DNA of 64,000 nt from Alphaproteobacteria bacterium (GCA_024280895.1 JAJRPI010000086.1:114868-178867); one strand, 5' to 3'; positions 9,901-19,573 are shown, numbered from the stretch's first letter. The notes: a model not told the origin generated them from the sequence alone. Numbers and translations are program-made.

Positions 9901-10450
9901 CACCGCGCATCGCATAGTCGCCGGGGTCCATCACCGTCCCGACCCTCAAATACCCACTTTTTTCCAGGTGCGCGGCAATCTTGTTCATCGGGATGACCCG
10001 CCCCGGTATCAATTTGAGGATGGAGGAGCGAATAAAGTTTTTCGAGGGGATCTTTTGTTGGGCCCCATTCATGGTAGTCAGGACAACAACCGGCGCTTTC
10101 CACTTGGGAACGGCGATCATCCGCGCCAACGCCATGATACGCCGTCCGGCAATCTCGGTGTTGGGGGACACTCGGTCATAAGGGACGCAATCCCAAGCGG
10201 GCAAAATAACGCGTTTCACATCAGGCGCAAAGAAACGCAAGCTGGCCGCAAGCGCTTCAAGACGCTTATCATCTCTTGCCATATGCAAAACAGGCTGCGC
10301 GAGACCATTGCCTTGCGCAAAACGGGTTCTGGCAACATCACCAAGCAGTAAGGCATCAAGCCCCTCAGTAACGCCAGATACCAGCAAGCGAGGGGCACTC
10401 GATGCCACAAGTTCCAGTTTTTGTTGATACTCACCCACGCCGTGTTCCAT
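6908..10450 (-). CDS. mfd: Transcription-repair coupling factor
   Basis: Full-length Mfd (1180 aa), which removes RNA polymerase stalled at DNA lesions and recruits UvrA. Domains in order are the UvrB-like N-terminal module, the RNA-polymerase-interacting CarD-like domain (DAVVHADHGIGRF, about 510), the RecG-like motor with Walker A GDVGFGKT (about 655), the DEEQ box (about 758), [10 protein letters not shown] and LRGRVGRSK, and the C-terminal TRCF domain. The start codon overlaps the sdhE stop as TAATG, which indicates translational coupling. The cytoplasmic repair role is well established for the family. Confidence 0.98.
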   Translation of the reverse strand: MEHGVGEYQQKLELVASSAPRLLVSGVTEGLDALLLGDVARTRFAQGNGLAQPVLHMARDDKRLEALAASLRFFAPDVKRVILPAWDCVPYDRVSPNTEIAGRRIMALARMIAVPKWKAPVVVLTTMNGAQQKIPSKNFIRSSILKLIPGRVIPMNKIAAHLEKSGYLRVGTVMDPGDYAMRGDIIDLFPPGRSKPVRLDYFGDDLETIRSFETETQRSGDQLSKLLLMPVNECAFGDEARSSFRQRYTALFGAVTSSDPLYEAISNGVRFEGMEHWLPLFHEDALETVFDYLPDAQLSFDHLFEEARTNRLDQIEDHYDSRLHSLEQKTFGGAPYKPLPPDQLYLRKDEWEDKIAAHGARLLTPFELPTGGEGVPVVSLQGKQGRSFAAERASEGVNIYESVVVHIKALHKAKKKVVIASWSGGARERLNHLLTNHGLTRTQMVKSWDEARNMGVGVTGFAVLGLEQGFSTPDFVIIAEQDILGDRLIRKVKSRSKAADVLTGVNDISLGDAVVHADHGIGRFQGLRTIDADGAPHDCMELHYHGGDRLYLPVENIELLSRYGGHESVVLDRLGGAAWQARKAKLKQRIKDIAEKLIKLAAQRELKTAPVMSVPLSEYEEFTARFKFEPTEDQQESINQVFEDLEKGRPMDRLVCGDVGFGKTEVALRAAFVAAMNGHQVALVVPTTLLARQHFKTFKERFEGYPIRVEQASRLVGSKELKLVKDGLAKGTVDIVIGTHALLSKSLKIANLGLLIIDEEQHFGVQHKERIKNMRQDVHVLTLTATPIPRTLQMSLSGVRGLSLITTPPVDRMAVRSFVTPFDAMILREALLRERFRGGQCFYVVPRIKDLSDIEEFLHEQVPELKVAIAHGQMAPGRLEDIMTAFYDRQYDVLLSTTIVESGLDVPTANTLIIHRADQFGLAQLYQLRGRVGRSKTRAYAYFTTEPGKKLTDSAQKRLKVLQSLDTLGAGFALASHDLDIRGAGNLLGEEQSGHIKEVGFALYQSMLEEAVAMLRGGGGDELEEQWSPQISIGTSVLIPETYVSDLQVRMGLYRRLSTLGDATEVDSFAAELSDRFGSLPSEVEHLLEIVKIKVSCRVAGVASVNAGPRGAVVAFHKDAPPNPDGILDFMRQKPSVVKIQPDQKMIYKADWENDEKRLKGAARLVRELAEIAQKANAPA

Positions 10451-10755
10451 TATTTGATAATTTTGTGAAATCGCCTGATGCGATTGATCAATGTCTGGCT
10501 TTGCTCGTCAAACGCTCCGGCTCCGTCCACCAGCGCTCCCGCCAATACCGGATCAGGCATCTCCATCAGCAGTTCAAATGCGGCGAGCGCTTTGACATCC
10601 ATCGTGAATACTTTGGCCTTTGCGTAGTGACCAAGCAAAAAGTCCATTTCGCGGGTGCCACGATGTTCGGCGCGGTAAAGTGCTCGTTGCCGCTTTATCA
10701 ACAGCTCACCATCCGTCACATCTGTGTCATCATTTGAGCGCATGACTGGATCCAT
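10450..10755 (-). CDS. sdhE: FAD assembly factor SdhE
   Basis: A small protein (101 aa) of the SdhE/YgfY family, which promotes FAD attachment to succinate dehydrogenase. The signature RGTREMD corresponds to the RG.xE motif that contacts the flavoprotein. It lies directly upstream of mfd with a one-base stop/start overlap and is divergent from recG. The recG-sdhE-mfd grouping is common in alphaproteobacteria. An alternative start at the fifth residue (10743) has GGA upstream and would shorten the protein by four residues. Confidence 0.9.
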   Translation of the reverse strand: MDPVMRSNDDTDVTDGELLIKRQRALYRAEHRGTREMDFLLGHYAKAKVFTMDVKALAAFELLMEMPDPVLAGALVDGAGAFDEQSQTLINRIRRFHKIIK

Positions 10756-10959
10756 TAGTTCTATGTTTGTTCATAGTCGAGTGATTCCATGCCGACACAT
10801 ATTCATGCCCGTCAATTATCTCTTTTTGAGAGGCCTAATAAACCATCTTGTGTACCCAAAGGCTTGCCTTTTTCGTCCAGAGAACCCAATTTCGCTCACA
10901 AACTAATTAAAAGCGAATCGCTCAGGCACCAAAAGCCTCGCACCAATGTGGTATTGATC

Positions 10960-13074
10960 ATGCGACCCATTCAACTCCATGCTCTTTTTGCCAAAGCGCA
11001 AAGCCTTGATGGGATAGGCCCGAAACTTTCCGAGAAACTGACCAAGCTCGTTAATAACACTGTTGAACGCAGTGATCCACGAGTGATTGATCTTTTATGG
11101 CATTTTCCCACGGGGATTAATGATCGTCGCCACAGGCCAAAGATTTCTGCCGCTGAGCCTGGCAGTCTGGTTACTATCGAAGTGAGCGTGACGGGCCATG
11201 TTCCCCCTCCTCCGGGCAACAAGAAAGTCCCCTACAGGGTGTTTTGTGCAGATGATACCGGCGAGATGGAGCTGATCTTTTTTCGTGGTCAGAAAAACTA
11301 TCTTGAACGCATGCTGCCGCTTGGCGAAAAACGTATTCTGTCAGGGCGCGTTGAACGCTACGGGGCCAAGCTGCAAATGTCCCATCCAGATCATATGGTG
11401 AGCGAGGAAGAGTTCAAAACCCTGCAATTGATTGAACCTGTTTACCCATTGACCGCTGGGGTCAGTGGCAAGATCATGCGCCGTGCCGTCAATAATGCCA
11501 TTGAGCTTATTCCCGAACTTGAGGAATGGCAGGATGCAGAATGGCTGAAAAAACAAAAATGGCGTGGTTTTTCGGATGCGTTGCGTACCGTTCACCAACC
11601 ACAAGAACTGCTTGATCTATTGCCGATAGCGCAAGCTCGCAAGCGCCTGGCCTATGATGAGCTATTGGCCAGCCAGCTTGCCCTTGCCTTGATGCGCAAC
11701 AGCGAAATCAAAGGCACCGGCCGGGCCCTCAAAATGGGTAATGGTTTGCGCAATAAAATCCTGTCTCTCTTACCCTTTGAACTGACGGGATCGCAAAAAA
11801 CATCTCTTGAAGAAATCTATGAGGACATGGGCAGCCCGGACCGCATGCTGCGCCTGTTACAAGGAGATGTGGGGTCGGGCAAAACCGTTGTGGCGATGCT
11901 CGCGATGGCTGCGGCCGTTGAAGCTGGAACACAAGCCGCCTTGATGGCACCAACCGAAGTGTTGGCCCGTCAGCATTTTCATGAATTTAGCGAGATGGCG
12001 GAAAAAGCCAGCTTTAGTGTCGCCTTGCTGACCGGACGCGAAAAAGGCAAATCGCGCGAGGCCTTATTGGCTCAGCTCAAAATGGGTGAGCTGGATATGC
12101 TGGTTGGCACCCATGCCCTGTTTCAAGATGATGTGGAGTTCGCGGATCTTGGCATCGCCATCATTGACGAACAGCATCGATTTGGCGTGCAGCAGCGCAT
12201 GAAGCTGCAAGGCAAAGGCAAGGATACTGATACCGATGTGCTGGTCATGACGGCAACACCCATCCCGCGCACCCTACTTTTGACCAATTACGGCGACATG
12301 GAAACGTCCCAGCTAACGGATAAACCAGCCGGGCGAAAACCCATCACCACCAGAGTGTTGCCGGTGGATCGCATTGACGAGCTGTTACACGGCTTGCAGC
12401 GTGCCTTGGCATCGGGTACGCAGGTTTATTGGGTCTGTCCGCTGGTTGAAGAATCTGAAAAATTGGATCTGGCCGCAGCTGATCAACGCCACGCTTGGCT
12501 CCAGGGGCATTTCGGCGATAAGGTCGGCCTCGTGCACGGGCGTATGAAAGGCGAAGAAAAAGACGCCGTGATGAAAAGCTTTTCCGATGGCAACATCGGC
12601 ATTTTGGTCGCAACAACCGTCATTGAAGTAGGCGTCAATGTCCCAAATGCGACGATCATGGTCATCGAACATGCCGAGCGTTTTGGATTATCGCAACTGC
12701 ATCAGCTGCGCGGACGGGTGGGACGCGGAGACAAGCAATCATCTTGTATTTTGCTCTATCAAGGCCCGCTATCTAAAACCGGACAGGCGCGCCTCACCGT
12801 CATTCGTGATTCTGAAGATGGTTTTCGTATTGCTGAAGAAGATTTGCGTTTGCGTGGTGGCGGAGAGCTGCTGGGCACCAAACAAAGCGGCGTCCCTGAG
12901 TTTTCCATCGCCAGATTACCAGAGCATAGCGAAATTCTAGCGGCAGCCCGCGATGATGCCCAGCTCATATTATCGCGAGATCCTACCCTCACATCTACAC
13001 GCGGCAAAGCACTGAAAACCCTGCTCTATCTGTTTGAGCGCGACGCGGCTGCCAAGTTGCTTCGTTCAGGATAG
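10960..13074 (+). CDS. recG: ATP-dependent DNA helicase RecG
   Basis: RecG of 704 aa, which reverses stalled replication forks and branch-migrates Holliday junctions. An N-terminal OB wedge domain is followed by Walker A GDVGSGKT (about 302), the DEQH box (about 402), TATPIPRT, and LRGRVGRGD (about 584). The track extends 57 residues upstream, but that extension does not look like Rec[21 protein letters not shown] at 10960 gives the normal length. The last 9 nt overlap the tail of the convergent DUF502 gene. Confidence 0.96.
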   Translation: MRPIQLHALFAKAQSLDGIGPKLSEKLTKLVNNTVERSDPRVIDLLWHFPTGINDRRHRPKISAAEPGSLVTIEVSVTGHVPPPPGNKKVPYRVFCADDTGEMELIFFRGQKNYLERMLPLGEKRILSGRVERYGAKLQMSHPDHMVSEEEFKTLQLIEPVYPLTAGVSGKIMRRAVNNAIELIPELEEWQDAEWLKKQKWRGFSDALRTVHQPQELLDLLPIAQARKRLAYDELLASQLALALMRNSEIKGTGRALKMGNGLRNKILSLLPFELTGSQKTSLEEIYEDMGSPDRMLRLLQGDVGSGKTVVAMLAMAAAVEAGTQAALMAPTEVLARQHFHEFSEMAEKASFSVALLTGREKGKSREALLAQLKMGELDMLVGTHALFQDDVEFADLGIAIIDEQHRFGVQQRMKLQGKGKDTDTDVLVMTATPIPRTLLLTNYGDMETSQLTDKPAGRKPITTRVLPVDRIDELLHGLQRALASGTQVYWVCPLVEESEKLDLAAADQRHAWLQGHFGDKVGLVHGRMKGEEKDAVMKSFSDGNIGILVATTVIEVGVNVPNATIMVIEHAERFGLSQLHQLRGRVGRGDKQSSCILLYQGPLSKTGQARLTVIRDSEDGFRIAEEDLRLRGGGELLGTKQSGVPEFSIARLPEHSEILAAARDDAQLILSRDPTLTSTRGKALKTLLYLFERDAAAKLLRSG

Positions 13075-13848
13075 GTTTTTAGTCGTTGAATTTGGCTCAG
13101 GTTGCTCTTTTTCGGCTTCGTCCACCAGTTCCTTGAGATCATTTTGATAGTGAGGCACCACAAGCCCCGCTGAAATCACCATTTTCGCCGCATCTTCGAC
13201 TTTCATCTCAAGAATTGTCACGTCCTCGCGTGGCACGAACAAAAGATATCCCGACGTTGGATTTGGCGTTGTTGGCAGGAAAATGCTCAACATTCCACGC
13301 TCTGACGTGTTGCATTTTTCATGGATTTCACCGGTCGTATCTGTGGAAACAAAGACAATGGAATAAAGCCCGCGCCTTGGATATTCAATAATACCGACCT
13401 TTTGAAAACTGGTTTGGCTCTGGGAAAGCACCGTTTCAAATATCTGCTTAAGCGCTCCGTAAACGCCGCGCACAACTGGCATCCGGCCAACGACCTGTTC
13501 ACCAAAACTGATAATCGTGCGACCAAACAGATTAGCGACAAATGCCCCAACAATTATTAATATGATGATGGAGAACGCCACACCAATGCCGGGGATGGTT
13601 ATATTATAAGTTTCTGGTTGCCATATTTTTGGTAATAACGGCTTGACCCAGCCGTCAACAAAGCTGATCAGAGTCCAGATAATGTAAACCGTGATGCTAA
13701 CCGGCCCAACAACCACGAGACCGGTAAAAAAATAGTTTCGCAGTCTAGCAATGAAGCCGGCCTTTTTAACCGGCAAATCCGTTGGTGCCAGCTTGTGCAA
13801 ACCTTGCGGTTCGTCATTATGCGATGAGTTTTTATCGTTCATTGCCAT
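13066..13848 (-). CDS. DUF502 family membrane protein
   Basis: A protein of about 260 aa with two N-terminal transmembrane helices (FTGLVVVGPVSITVYIIWTLI and the stretch around IIILIIVGAFVANLFG), then a soluble domain with the DUF502 sequence RMPVVRGVYGALKQIFETV. The family is widespread in bacteria and has no agreed function. I start it at MAMNDK; the track's longer form begins nine residues earlier without a ribosome-binding site. It is tail-to-tail with recG. Confidence 0.85.
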   Translation of the reverse strand: MAMNDKNSSHNDEPQGLHKLAPTDLPVKKAGFIARLRNYFFTGLVVVGPVSITVYIIWTLISFVDGWVKPLLPKIWQPETYNITIPGIGVAFSIIILIIVGAFVANLFGRTIISFGEQVVGRMPVVRGVYGALKQIFETVLSQSQTSFQKVGIIEYPRRGLYSIVFVSTDTTGEIHEKCNTSERGMLSIFLPTTPNPTSGYLLFVPREDVTILEMKVEDAAKMVISAGLVVPHYQNDLKELVDEAEKEQPEPNSTTKNLS

Positions 13849-14009
13849 TCCATATATTCTTGTTGTCGCCCACAATCAAGCCTGTGATTGACACTATATA
13901 GCGTAATTAATCGGACATGTTGATTTCGAAATTGGCGACAAGGACATTTTCTTGGCAAAGCCAAATAGCGTCGAGAGAAAGACGCTTTGCAAACTGATCG
14001 CCAAAGCAA

Positions 14010-14615
14010 TTATTCTGCAGCGATTGTCGTTCGAAAAGCCGGGATCACCGCTTTCTTTTTAATCTCGGGCTTAACAGCAACTTTAGCTTGCGCAGTCCTT
14101 GCTCTCTTTTTTTCGCTGCGCACAACAGTGTTGAACGCTGGGATTGGAGGGGCTGCATTTAGAATTGACGGTTGTCTCGATGGACCAGACACAGTCGCGG
14201 CCACTGCGCGGCGCCCAGATTTAGCGAAATCACTGCGAGCCCGTTTTTTGTGCCCCGTGCGCTCATAAGCAATGGCACGTTGCTGATAGGCAAGCTTTTG
14301 CGATGCCCCGTCAAGCTTGCCAAGCCATATGGCGCCGGTCAGATCGGCAATAGCAGCGCTATGGCGTTTGGTCCCATTATAGGCGAGGCCACGCTTGTAA
14401 AGAGCTTGCGCCATCTGGCTATCGGTTAGATCACCGGCATTCATGCTTTTTGTGATGGTACGGACCGCGGCTTTGAATTTTTGGGCCGTGATCTGTTTAT
14501 CGGCTTTTTGAAAAAGCGCCGCATCTGCCTTCAAGGGAACTGGCGCGAACACCAGTAATCCCGCCAGGAGAAAAGCGGATAATCGTAAATATCTTATTCC
14601 AGCTCGCATCAGCAT
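14010..14615 (-). CDS. Secreted TPR-repeat protein
   Basis: A 201-aa protein with a signal peptide (SAFLLAGLLVFAPVPLKADA). It has about three TPR-like helical pairs (QALYKRGLAYNGTKRHSAAIADLTGAIWLG; QQRAIAYERTGHKKRARSDF), then a basic, low-complexity tail ending at TTIAAE. The likely location is the periplasm. No catalytic domain is visible. It lies downstream of glmS on the same strand with a gap of about 160 nt. The function is unknown; TPR units suggest a protein-binding role. Confidence 0.7.
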   Translation of the reverse strand: MLMRAGIRYLRLSAFLLAGLLVFAPVPLKADAALFQKADKQITAQKFKAAVRTITKSMNAGDLTDSQMAQALYKRGLAYNGTKRHSAAIADLTGAIWLGKLDGASQKLAYQQRAIAYERTGHKKRARSDFAKSGRRAVAATVSGPSRQPSILNAAPPIPAFNTVVRSEKKRARTAQAKVAVKPEIKKKAVIPAFRTTIAAE

Positions 14616-14778
14616 CGTTTTGCAATCCTGTTATTTATTTCAGCAGGCCTGTCCAACAAGAACAATGATACGCGAAGACCCTTTCACTGGTCAAACAAAG
14701 GATTGGGGCAAAACAGCGACAAAGCGTAATTCTAACCCCATAATATACGATAAGCCCGTTATTAGGGCCCGTCTGGAC

Positions 14779-16599
14779 TTACTCAACAGTCACAGATTTT
14801 GCCAGATTTCGCGGTTGATCCACATCGGTTCCCATGAAAACGGCTGTATGATAGGCAAGCAACTGCACCGGAACGGCAAATAGCAGCGGGTTGGTGAAAC
14901 TGTGTGCCTTGGGCACAACAAAGCTTGAAGCTGCATTAAAATTTTCTGCAGCCTCCTGGTCATCGGTCAGCAGGATAATTTGACCCCCCCTAGCCGCAAC
15001 CTCCTGCATGTTGGATACCGTTTTTTCAAACAGATCATCTTTAGGTGCCACGACGACGACAGGAACATCCTCATCGATCAAGGCAATGGGTCCATGTTTC
15101 AGCTCTCCAGCTGCATAGCCTTCTGCGTGAATATAAGAAATTTCTTTCAGCTTGAGCGCCCCTTCAAGAGCAATGGGGTAGCTACTGCCCCGCCCCAGAT
15201 AAAGCACGTCGCGTTTGTGTGCAAGACCATGAGCGATTTTCTCAAACAGATGTTCGTTTTTGAGGACACTGGAGATATGACGTGGAAGCTCAACCAACTG
15301 GGTCACCAACTCGACCTCTTCATCCTTGGAGATATGACCACGCTCCCGGCCAGCTTTAATGGCAAGACAGGCAAGAACGGTCAATTGACAGGTAAAGGCC
15401 TTTGTGGAAGCGACACCGATTTCGGGGCCAGCCAATGTTGGCAATACAGCATCGGATTCGCGAGCAATAGTAGACTCTTTAACATTCACAACGGCAGCCA
15501 CATGCTGTTTTTGCTCGCGGCAATATCGCAATGTCGCCAAGGTATCAGCGGTTTCGCCAGATTGTGAAATGAACAAAGCCAGCCCTCCTGGCTCCATGGG
15601 CGCCTCGCGGTAGCGCATTTCAGATGCCACATCGATTTCCACTGGCAAGCGTGCATAACGCTCAAACCAGTATTTTGCCACCAGTCCGGCATAATATGCG
15701 GTACCGCAAGCCGATATGGTGATGCGTGGCAATGTTTTGAAATCGATATCGAAATCTGGAATTTTCACAATGTTTTTGGTGAGATCAACATAATAGCCAA
15801 GTGTATGGGCGATGACTTCGGGCTGCTGATGGATTTCCTTGGCCATGAAATGGCGGTGATTGCCCTTATCAACCAGCATCGCCGAGGCAAATGACTTGGT
15901 GATTTTGCGCTCAACCTCTTGGCCCCCTTCATCGAGTATCGTCGCACTTGAGCGCGTCAAGATCACCCAGTCCCCATCTTCCATATAAGAAACACGATCA
16001 GTGAAGGGCGCAAGGGCAATGGCATCTGACCCCAGATACATCTGGTCTTCTCCATAGCCAATGGCCAGAGGGCTGCCGCGTCGGGCACCAATCATCAAAT
16101 CATCATGACCGCCAAAGATCACTGCAATGGCAAAGGCACCTTCGAGTTGGGCCAAAACACCATGCACGGCCTGTTCAGGTGCCCGTCCACTGGCAAGCTC
16201 TTCGCTAATCAGATGAACAATAACTTCGGTATCCGTGTCAGATTCAAAATGCGCCCCTTCGCTTTCCAGCTTGTCTCGCAGAGCTTTAAAGTTTTCGATG
16301 ATGCCATTATGAACAACGGCCACCTTATCGGTCATATGGGGATGAGCATTGCTTTCATTGGGAGCACCATGCGTGGCCCAGCGCGTATGACCGATACCGG
16401 CATGCCCCTGGAGAGGCGCCTCATTCAGGCGCTTTTGCAAATTTTTGAGCTTACCCTTGGCACGAAGACGTCCCAGCACGCCGTTTTCAACCGTCGAAAT
16501 ACCGGCTGAATCATAGCCCCTATATTCCAGCCGCTTGAGCGCATCGACGAGGTCATCCGCAACGGGCTGCGTCCCCAATATCCCCACAATACCGCACAT
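14779..16599 (-). CDS. glmS: Glutamine:fructose-6-phosphate aminotransferase (isomerizing)
   Basis: GlmS of 606 aa makes glucosamine-6-phosphate, the first step to UDP-GlcNAc for peptidoglycan and LPS. The N-terminal MCGIVGILG exposes the glutaminase cysteine. Two SIS isomerase domains follow (ISACGTAYYAGLVAKYW; YLGRGSSYPIALEGALKLKE), and the end NLAKSVTVE is the family C-terminus. GGAGA precedes the start. It lies downstream of glmU on the same strand, so the two dedicated UDP-GlcNAc genes sit together, separated by a hairpin. Confidence 0.98.
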   Translation of the reverse strand: MCGIVGILGTQPVADDLVDALKRLEYRGYDSAGISTVENGVLGRLRAKGKLKNLQKRLNEAPLQGHAGIGHTRWATHGAPNESNAHPHMTDKVAVVHNGIIENFKALRDKLESEGAHFESDTDTEVIVHLISEELASGRAPEQAVHGVLAQLEGAFAIAVIFGGHDDLMIGARRGSPLAIGYGEDQMYLGSDAIALAPFTDRVSYMEDGDWVILTRSSATILDEGGQEVERKITKSFASAMLVDKGNHRHFMAKEIHQQPEVIAHTLGYYVDLTKNIVKIPDFDIDFKTLPRITISACGTAYYAGLVAKYWFERYARLPVEIDVASEMRYREAPMEPGGLALFISQSGETADTLATLRYCREQKQHVAAVVNVKESTIARESDAVLPTLAGPEIGVASTKAFTCQLTVLACLAIKAGRERGHISKDEEVELVTQLVELPRHISSVLKNEHLFEKIAHGLAHKRDVLYLGRGSSYPIALEGALKLKEISYIHAEGYAAGELKHGPIALIDEDVPVVVVAPKDDLFEKTVSNMQEVAARGGQIILLTDDQEAAENFNAASSFVVPKAHSFTNPLLFAVPVQLLAYHTAVFMGTDVDQPRNLAKSVTVE

Positions 16600-16649
16600 C
16601 GGGAAGTCTCCTGTTTGATTTCATTGACTACTTGAATAATCTAAATGCA

Positions 16650-16671
16650 AAAGCCGTGCAAAACCGGCTTT
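16650..16671 (-). terminator. Possible terminator between glmU and glmS
   Basis: AAAGCCG and CGGCTTT form a 7-bp stem with an 8-nt loop about 100 nt after the glmU stop, followed on the minus strand by TTGC. The T-tract is poor, so it may attenuate rather than end transcription into glmS. Confidence 0.45.
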
Positions 16672-16774
16672 CTAATTTAGATATTTCGTTATCAGCCGGT
16701 TTTGACAAGTCACTTAAAGTTTCAAGCTGTTTCGTTAACTATGGACAGTGTGAGTAATCATTTCATGAAAAAAA

Positions 16775-18139
16775 TTACGAGTTTTCCGGTTTTTTGGCTT
16801 TCACACTGGCATTCATGCGCCTGAATTTGATGGCCCAATCGTCTATTTGTCGCTGCTTGGCCCGTGATACCGCTAACGAGTTTTCTCCCACATTGCGTGT
16901 CACTACACTTCCCGATCCAACAAAGGCTCCATCGCCGATTTTGATAGGGGCCACCAGCGCACTGTTTGAGCCAATAAAAGCGTTTTCACCAATATCGGTG
17001 AAATGCTTGTTAAAACCATCATAATTACACGTTATGGTGCCAGCTCCGATATTGGCATTTTTGCCTATACGGGCATCGCCAATATAGGTGAGATGGGAGA
17101 CTTTTGCGCCCTCCTCAACCGTTGATTTCTTGATCTCGACAAAATTACCGACCTTGGCATTTTCACCAATTACCGCAGCTGGGCGCAATCGCGCATAAGG
17201 ACCAATGGCGGCACCACGACCGATCTGCGTCTGCTCAAGATGGCAAAAGGCCTTGATATGTACGTGATCGGCAACCGTTACGCCTGGACCAAAAAACACG
17301 TTGGGTTCAATCAGCACGTCCTGCCCAATTTTTGTATCATGACTAAAATAAACGCTATCTGGATCCAGCAATGTGGCGCCCCCGTCCATAATCTGGCGCC
17401 GGCGTTTGCGCTGAAAAATTTTTTCAGCCAAAGACAATTGCTCTCGCGAATTAACCCCCAGTACTTCCAGCTCATCGCAAGTGACAATGGCCAGTTCAAG
17501 GCCATCTGATTTGGCAAGTTCGACCGTGTCGGTGAGATAATATTCGCCATTGGCATTGTCATTGTTGATACGCGCCAACAGGCCTGGAAGATTCTCGCTT
17601 TTAAAACCAAACACTCCAGAATTACACAATGTGATGGCCCGCTCATCGTCACTTGCATCTTTATGTTCACGAATGGCAATGAGAGCCCCATCGGGACTTT
17701 GTAATAGCCGGCCATAGCCTGCTGGATCCTGGGCGTTAAAACCAAGGACGACGATATCAGCACCCTCATCAAGGCGCGTGGTCAGTTTGCGCAATGTCTC
17801 AAGGGTCAAGAGTGGCGTATCGCCGTACAAAATAAGGATATTGCCATCATGTTGCGATATTGGATCAATGGCGCAAAGAACCGCGTGAGCTGTACCAAGG
17901 CGTTCTGTCTGGGTAACGGTTTGAACTGGAATATGATCGGGAATGACACGCTCGCCTTGTTCCTCCAGCTCGGGGCCAAGGACGACGACATTTTGTTCAT
18001 TGCCAAGCTCATTCGCCAGTGACAGTACATGAGCAAGCATCGAGCGTCCGCCAATCGGGTGCATTACCTTTGGTATAGAGGAGCGCATACGCGTCCCCAT
18101 GCCAGCGGCCAGTGTAATGGTCAACAAGTCGGCTTCCAT
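16775..18139 (-). CDS. glmU: Bifunctional UDP-GlcNAc pyrophosphorylase / GlcN-1-P acetyltransferase
   Basis: GlmU makes UDP-GlcNAc from glucosamine-1-phosphate. The N-terminal half has the nucleotidyltransferase loop LAAGMGTRMRSSIPKV and the C-terminal half is a left-handed beta-helix of hexapeptide repeats with RPAAVIGENAKVGNFVEIKK and NYDGFNKHFTDIG. The track begins 21 residues too early. GGAGG lies 11 nt before the ATG at 18139 and only 2 nt before the ATG at 18148, so 18139 is preferred. Length, about 454 aa, is normal. It is upstream of glmS. Confidence 0.96.
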   Translation of the reverse strand: MEADLLTITLAAGMGTRMRSSIPKVMHPIGGRSMLAHVLSLANELGNEQNVVVLGPELEEQGERVIPDHIPVQTVTQTERLGTAHAVLCAIDPISQHDGNILILYGDTPLLTLETLRKLTTRLDEGADIVVLGFNAQDPAGYGRLLQSPDGALIAIREHKDASDDERAITLCNSGVFGFKSENLPGLLARINNDNANGEYYLTDTVELAKSDGLELAIVTCDELEVLGVNSREQLSLAEKIFQRKRRRQIMDGGATLLDPDSVYFSHDTKIGQDVLIEPNVFFGPGVTVADHVHIKAFCHLEQTQIGRGAAIGPYARLRPAAVIGENAKVGNFVEIKKSTVEEGAKVSHLTYIGDARIGKNANIGAGTITCNYDGFNKHFTDIGENAFIGSNSALVAPIKIGDGAFVGSGSVVTRNVGENSLAVSRAKQRQIDDWAIKFRRMNASVKAKKPENS

Positions 18140-18433
18140 AAGCGTCATTTCCTCCAGATTTTTATCTATCGATCCAGTTATGTCATTCAAAGCCAAGCGC
18201 ACTACAAACGATCACGCATGCTATTTGTGTCACATGAGTTGCGAGATTATCCCAATCCAACCGATTTAGTTTCTTTTGACATATTAAAACAAAAAAAACC
18301 ATATAGCGTTAGTATGGTAACCATTGCGTTGAGATTTATGCTTGTTGTAAGTCTTGATATTGGTATATAAGGCGTTCTTCTTGGCCCTTCATGCGGCCTT
18401 TTAGACTAACAAAGACGGTTTAACAGACTTATT

Positions 18434-19168
18434 ATGCCCCAAGTGAAAAAAAAGAGCTTCATTCAAAAGAATGGTCTGGTTGCAGTTTGGTCCATGGCTG
18501 GCTTCGTGGCCATGGGCTATATAGGGTTTCTGGCAACAGGAACTGGTAGTCAGCGCTCGAACAGTACCATGGTTGCGCAAGCCAATCTTGCCAACTCCTC
18601 CGCCACAACACCCGTGCAACAAGAAGTTGCGGCCCTTCGTGCCCATGTTCAAGAATTGACCAGTCGCGAGAAAAAATTATCTCGCAAACTTTCAAATCTG
18701 GAAGAGGCGCTGGGTCCAAATACAGCGGCTTTGCCAAGCCAGACCACAGAATTTGGTCGGGGCAATAGCGCCCCAAATACCAATATGCCCTCTCCTGCCA
18801 GGATGCCTACCAAAAAGGTGACAATAAATGTCCTGCCATTGACTGCTGATGACAATGTCATGCAGCTTTCTACGGACCCGCAGGCTCAAAGCTATGGTAT
18901 TGATCTCGCCTCGGCTCGTTCAATTGATTCGCTAGAACGTCACTGGAAAAACCTGAGAAAGAGCAACCCAGCACTGCTGAAAGGTCTCAAGGCTCACTTC
19001 GTTGATAAGGGAACCGCCGACTTACCTCTTTACTCGCTGATTGCCGGGCCATTTGAAAGAATGAGTGCCGCCGTTAGCCATTGTAAAAAAATGTCAAATG
19101 CCAATATTGACTGCCAGGAAACCAATTTCCAAAGTGGTATGGGAAGAATAACAACAGCTGGAAGATAG
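18434..19168 (+). CDS. Membrane-anchored protein with coiled coil and SPOR-like C-terminus
   Basis: A 244-aa protein with a short basic cytoplasmic tail, one transmembrane segment (LVAVWSMAGFVAMGYIGFLA), a coiled-coil stretch (VQQEVAALRAHVQELTSREKK), a proline- and threonine-rich linker, and a C-terminal domain whose pattern (YGIDLASARSIDSLERHWKNL...LYSLIAGPFERMSAAVSHCKKM) resembles SPOR peptidoglycan-binding repeats. This predicts an inner-membrane protein reaching into the periplasm. It stands alone, divergent from glmU, and ends at a strong terminator. The exact role is unknown, and the SPOR assignment is by pattern only. Confidence 0.65.
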   Translation: MPQVKKKSFIQKNGLVAVWSMAGFVAMGYIGFLATGTGSQRSNSTMVAQANLANSSATTPVQQEVAALRAHVQELTSREKKLSRKLSNLEEALGPNTAALPSQTTEFGRGNSAPNTNMPSPARMPTKKVTINVLPLTADDNVMQLSTDPQAQSYGIDLASARSIDSLERHWKNLRKSNPALLKGLKAHFVDKGTADLPLYSLIAGPFERMSAAVSHCKKMSNANIDCQETNFQSGMGRITTAGR

Positions 19169-19193
19169 CGTTGTACATTTTAGCTCAACGAAT

Positions 19194-19230
19194 AAAAAAA
19201 GCGCGCATCATTTCTGATGAGCGCTTTTTT
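19194..19230. terminator. Bidirectional intrinsic terminator
   Basis: AAAAAAGCGC-g-CATCA pairs with TGATG-a-GCGCTTTTTT around a TTTC loop. With A-rich and T-rich flanks it can end both the SPOR-like transcript (+) and the DUF2892 transcript (-). Confidence 0.88.
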
Positions 19231-19246
19231 CGCTTAACCAATAAAG

Positions 19247-19474
19247 CTAAGCTTTACAGGTTTTGATACCAAATATCGAGTATAGCGGGCACCAGCCAAT
19301 AAGCGCGGTGAAGAGTGGAACAACGCCAATCCATGCGATATCCCCCAGAGGAGAGCCCAAAGACATCCCAATCATATCAGCCATCATGCCACTGATGAAC
19401 GGTGTCATCGAAAGCAATACAAGACCAACAACGATCCGCAACGTACGGTCAAATGAACCTACATTTACCTTCAT
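19247..19474 (-). CDS. DUF2892 (YgaP-type transmembrane) small membrane protein
   Basis: A 75-aa protein with the family opening MKVNVGSFDRTLRIVVGLVL, two hydrophobic helices, and the ending IGWCPLYSIFGIKTC. Both C-terminal cysteines are present. In other bacteria the same module is the C-terminal membrane part of the rhodanese YgaP, and stand-alone copies often accompany sulfide and persulfide genes. Here a Crp/Fnr regulator lies 149 nt upstream on the same strand with a palindrome in between, so sulfur-related or redox control is a reasonable inference. No rhodanese gene is nearby. Confidence 0.85.
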   Translation of the reverse strand: MKVNVGSFDRTLRIVVGLVLLSMTPFISGMMADMIGMSLGSPLGDIAWIGVVPLFTALIGWCPLYSIFGIKTCKA

Positions 19475-19573
19475 AATATTTTCTTCCTAATTTGTTAGTG
19501 CAGTTTGAACGACGAAATATCATTCACCACTGCTTGCGCATACCCTATTCAAACAATAGATCAAAGTCGGTGA

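Noticed and set aside
10789-10959. 57-residue N-terminal extension of RecG
   Set aside because: The sequence is unlike RecG and lacks a ribosome-binding site; the inner ATG gives the normal length.
16600-16774. glmS ribozyme in the glmU-glmS gap
   Set aside because: The gap is short, shows only a simple hairpin, and lacks the ribozyme core; the ribozyme is not expected in this group.
18313-18323. ATGGTAACCAT palindrome upstream of the SPOR-like gene
   Set aside because: Only 5-bp arms and no matching regulator nearby; chance is sufficient.
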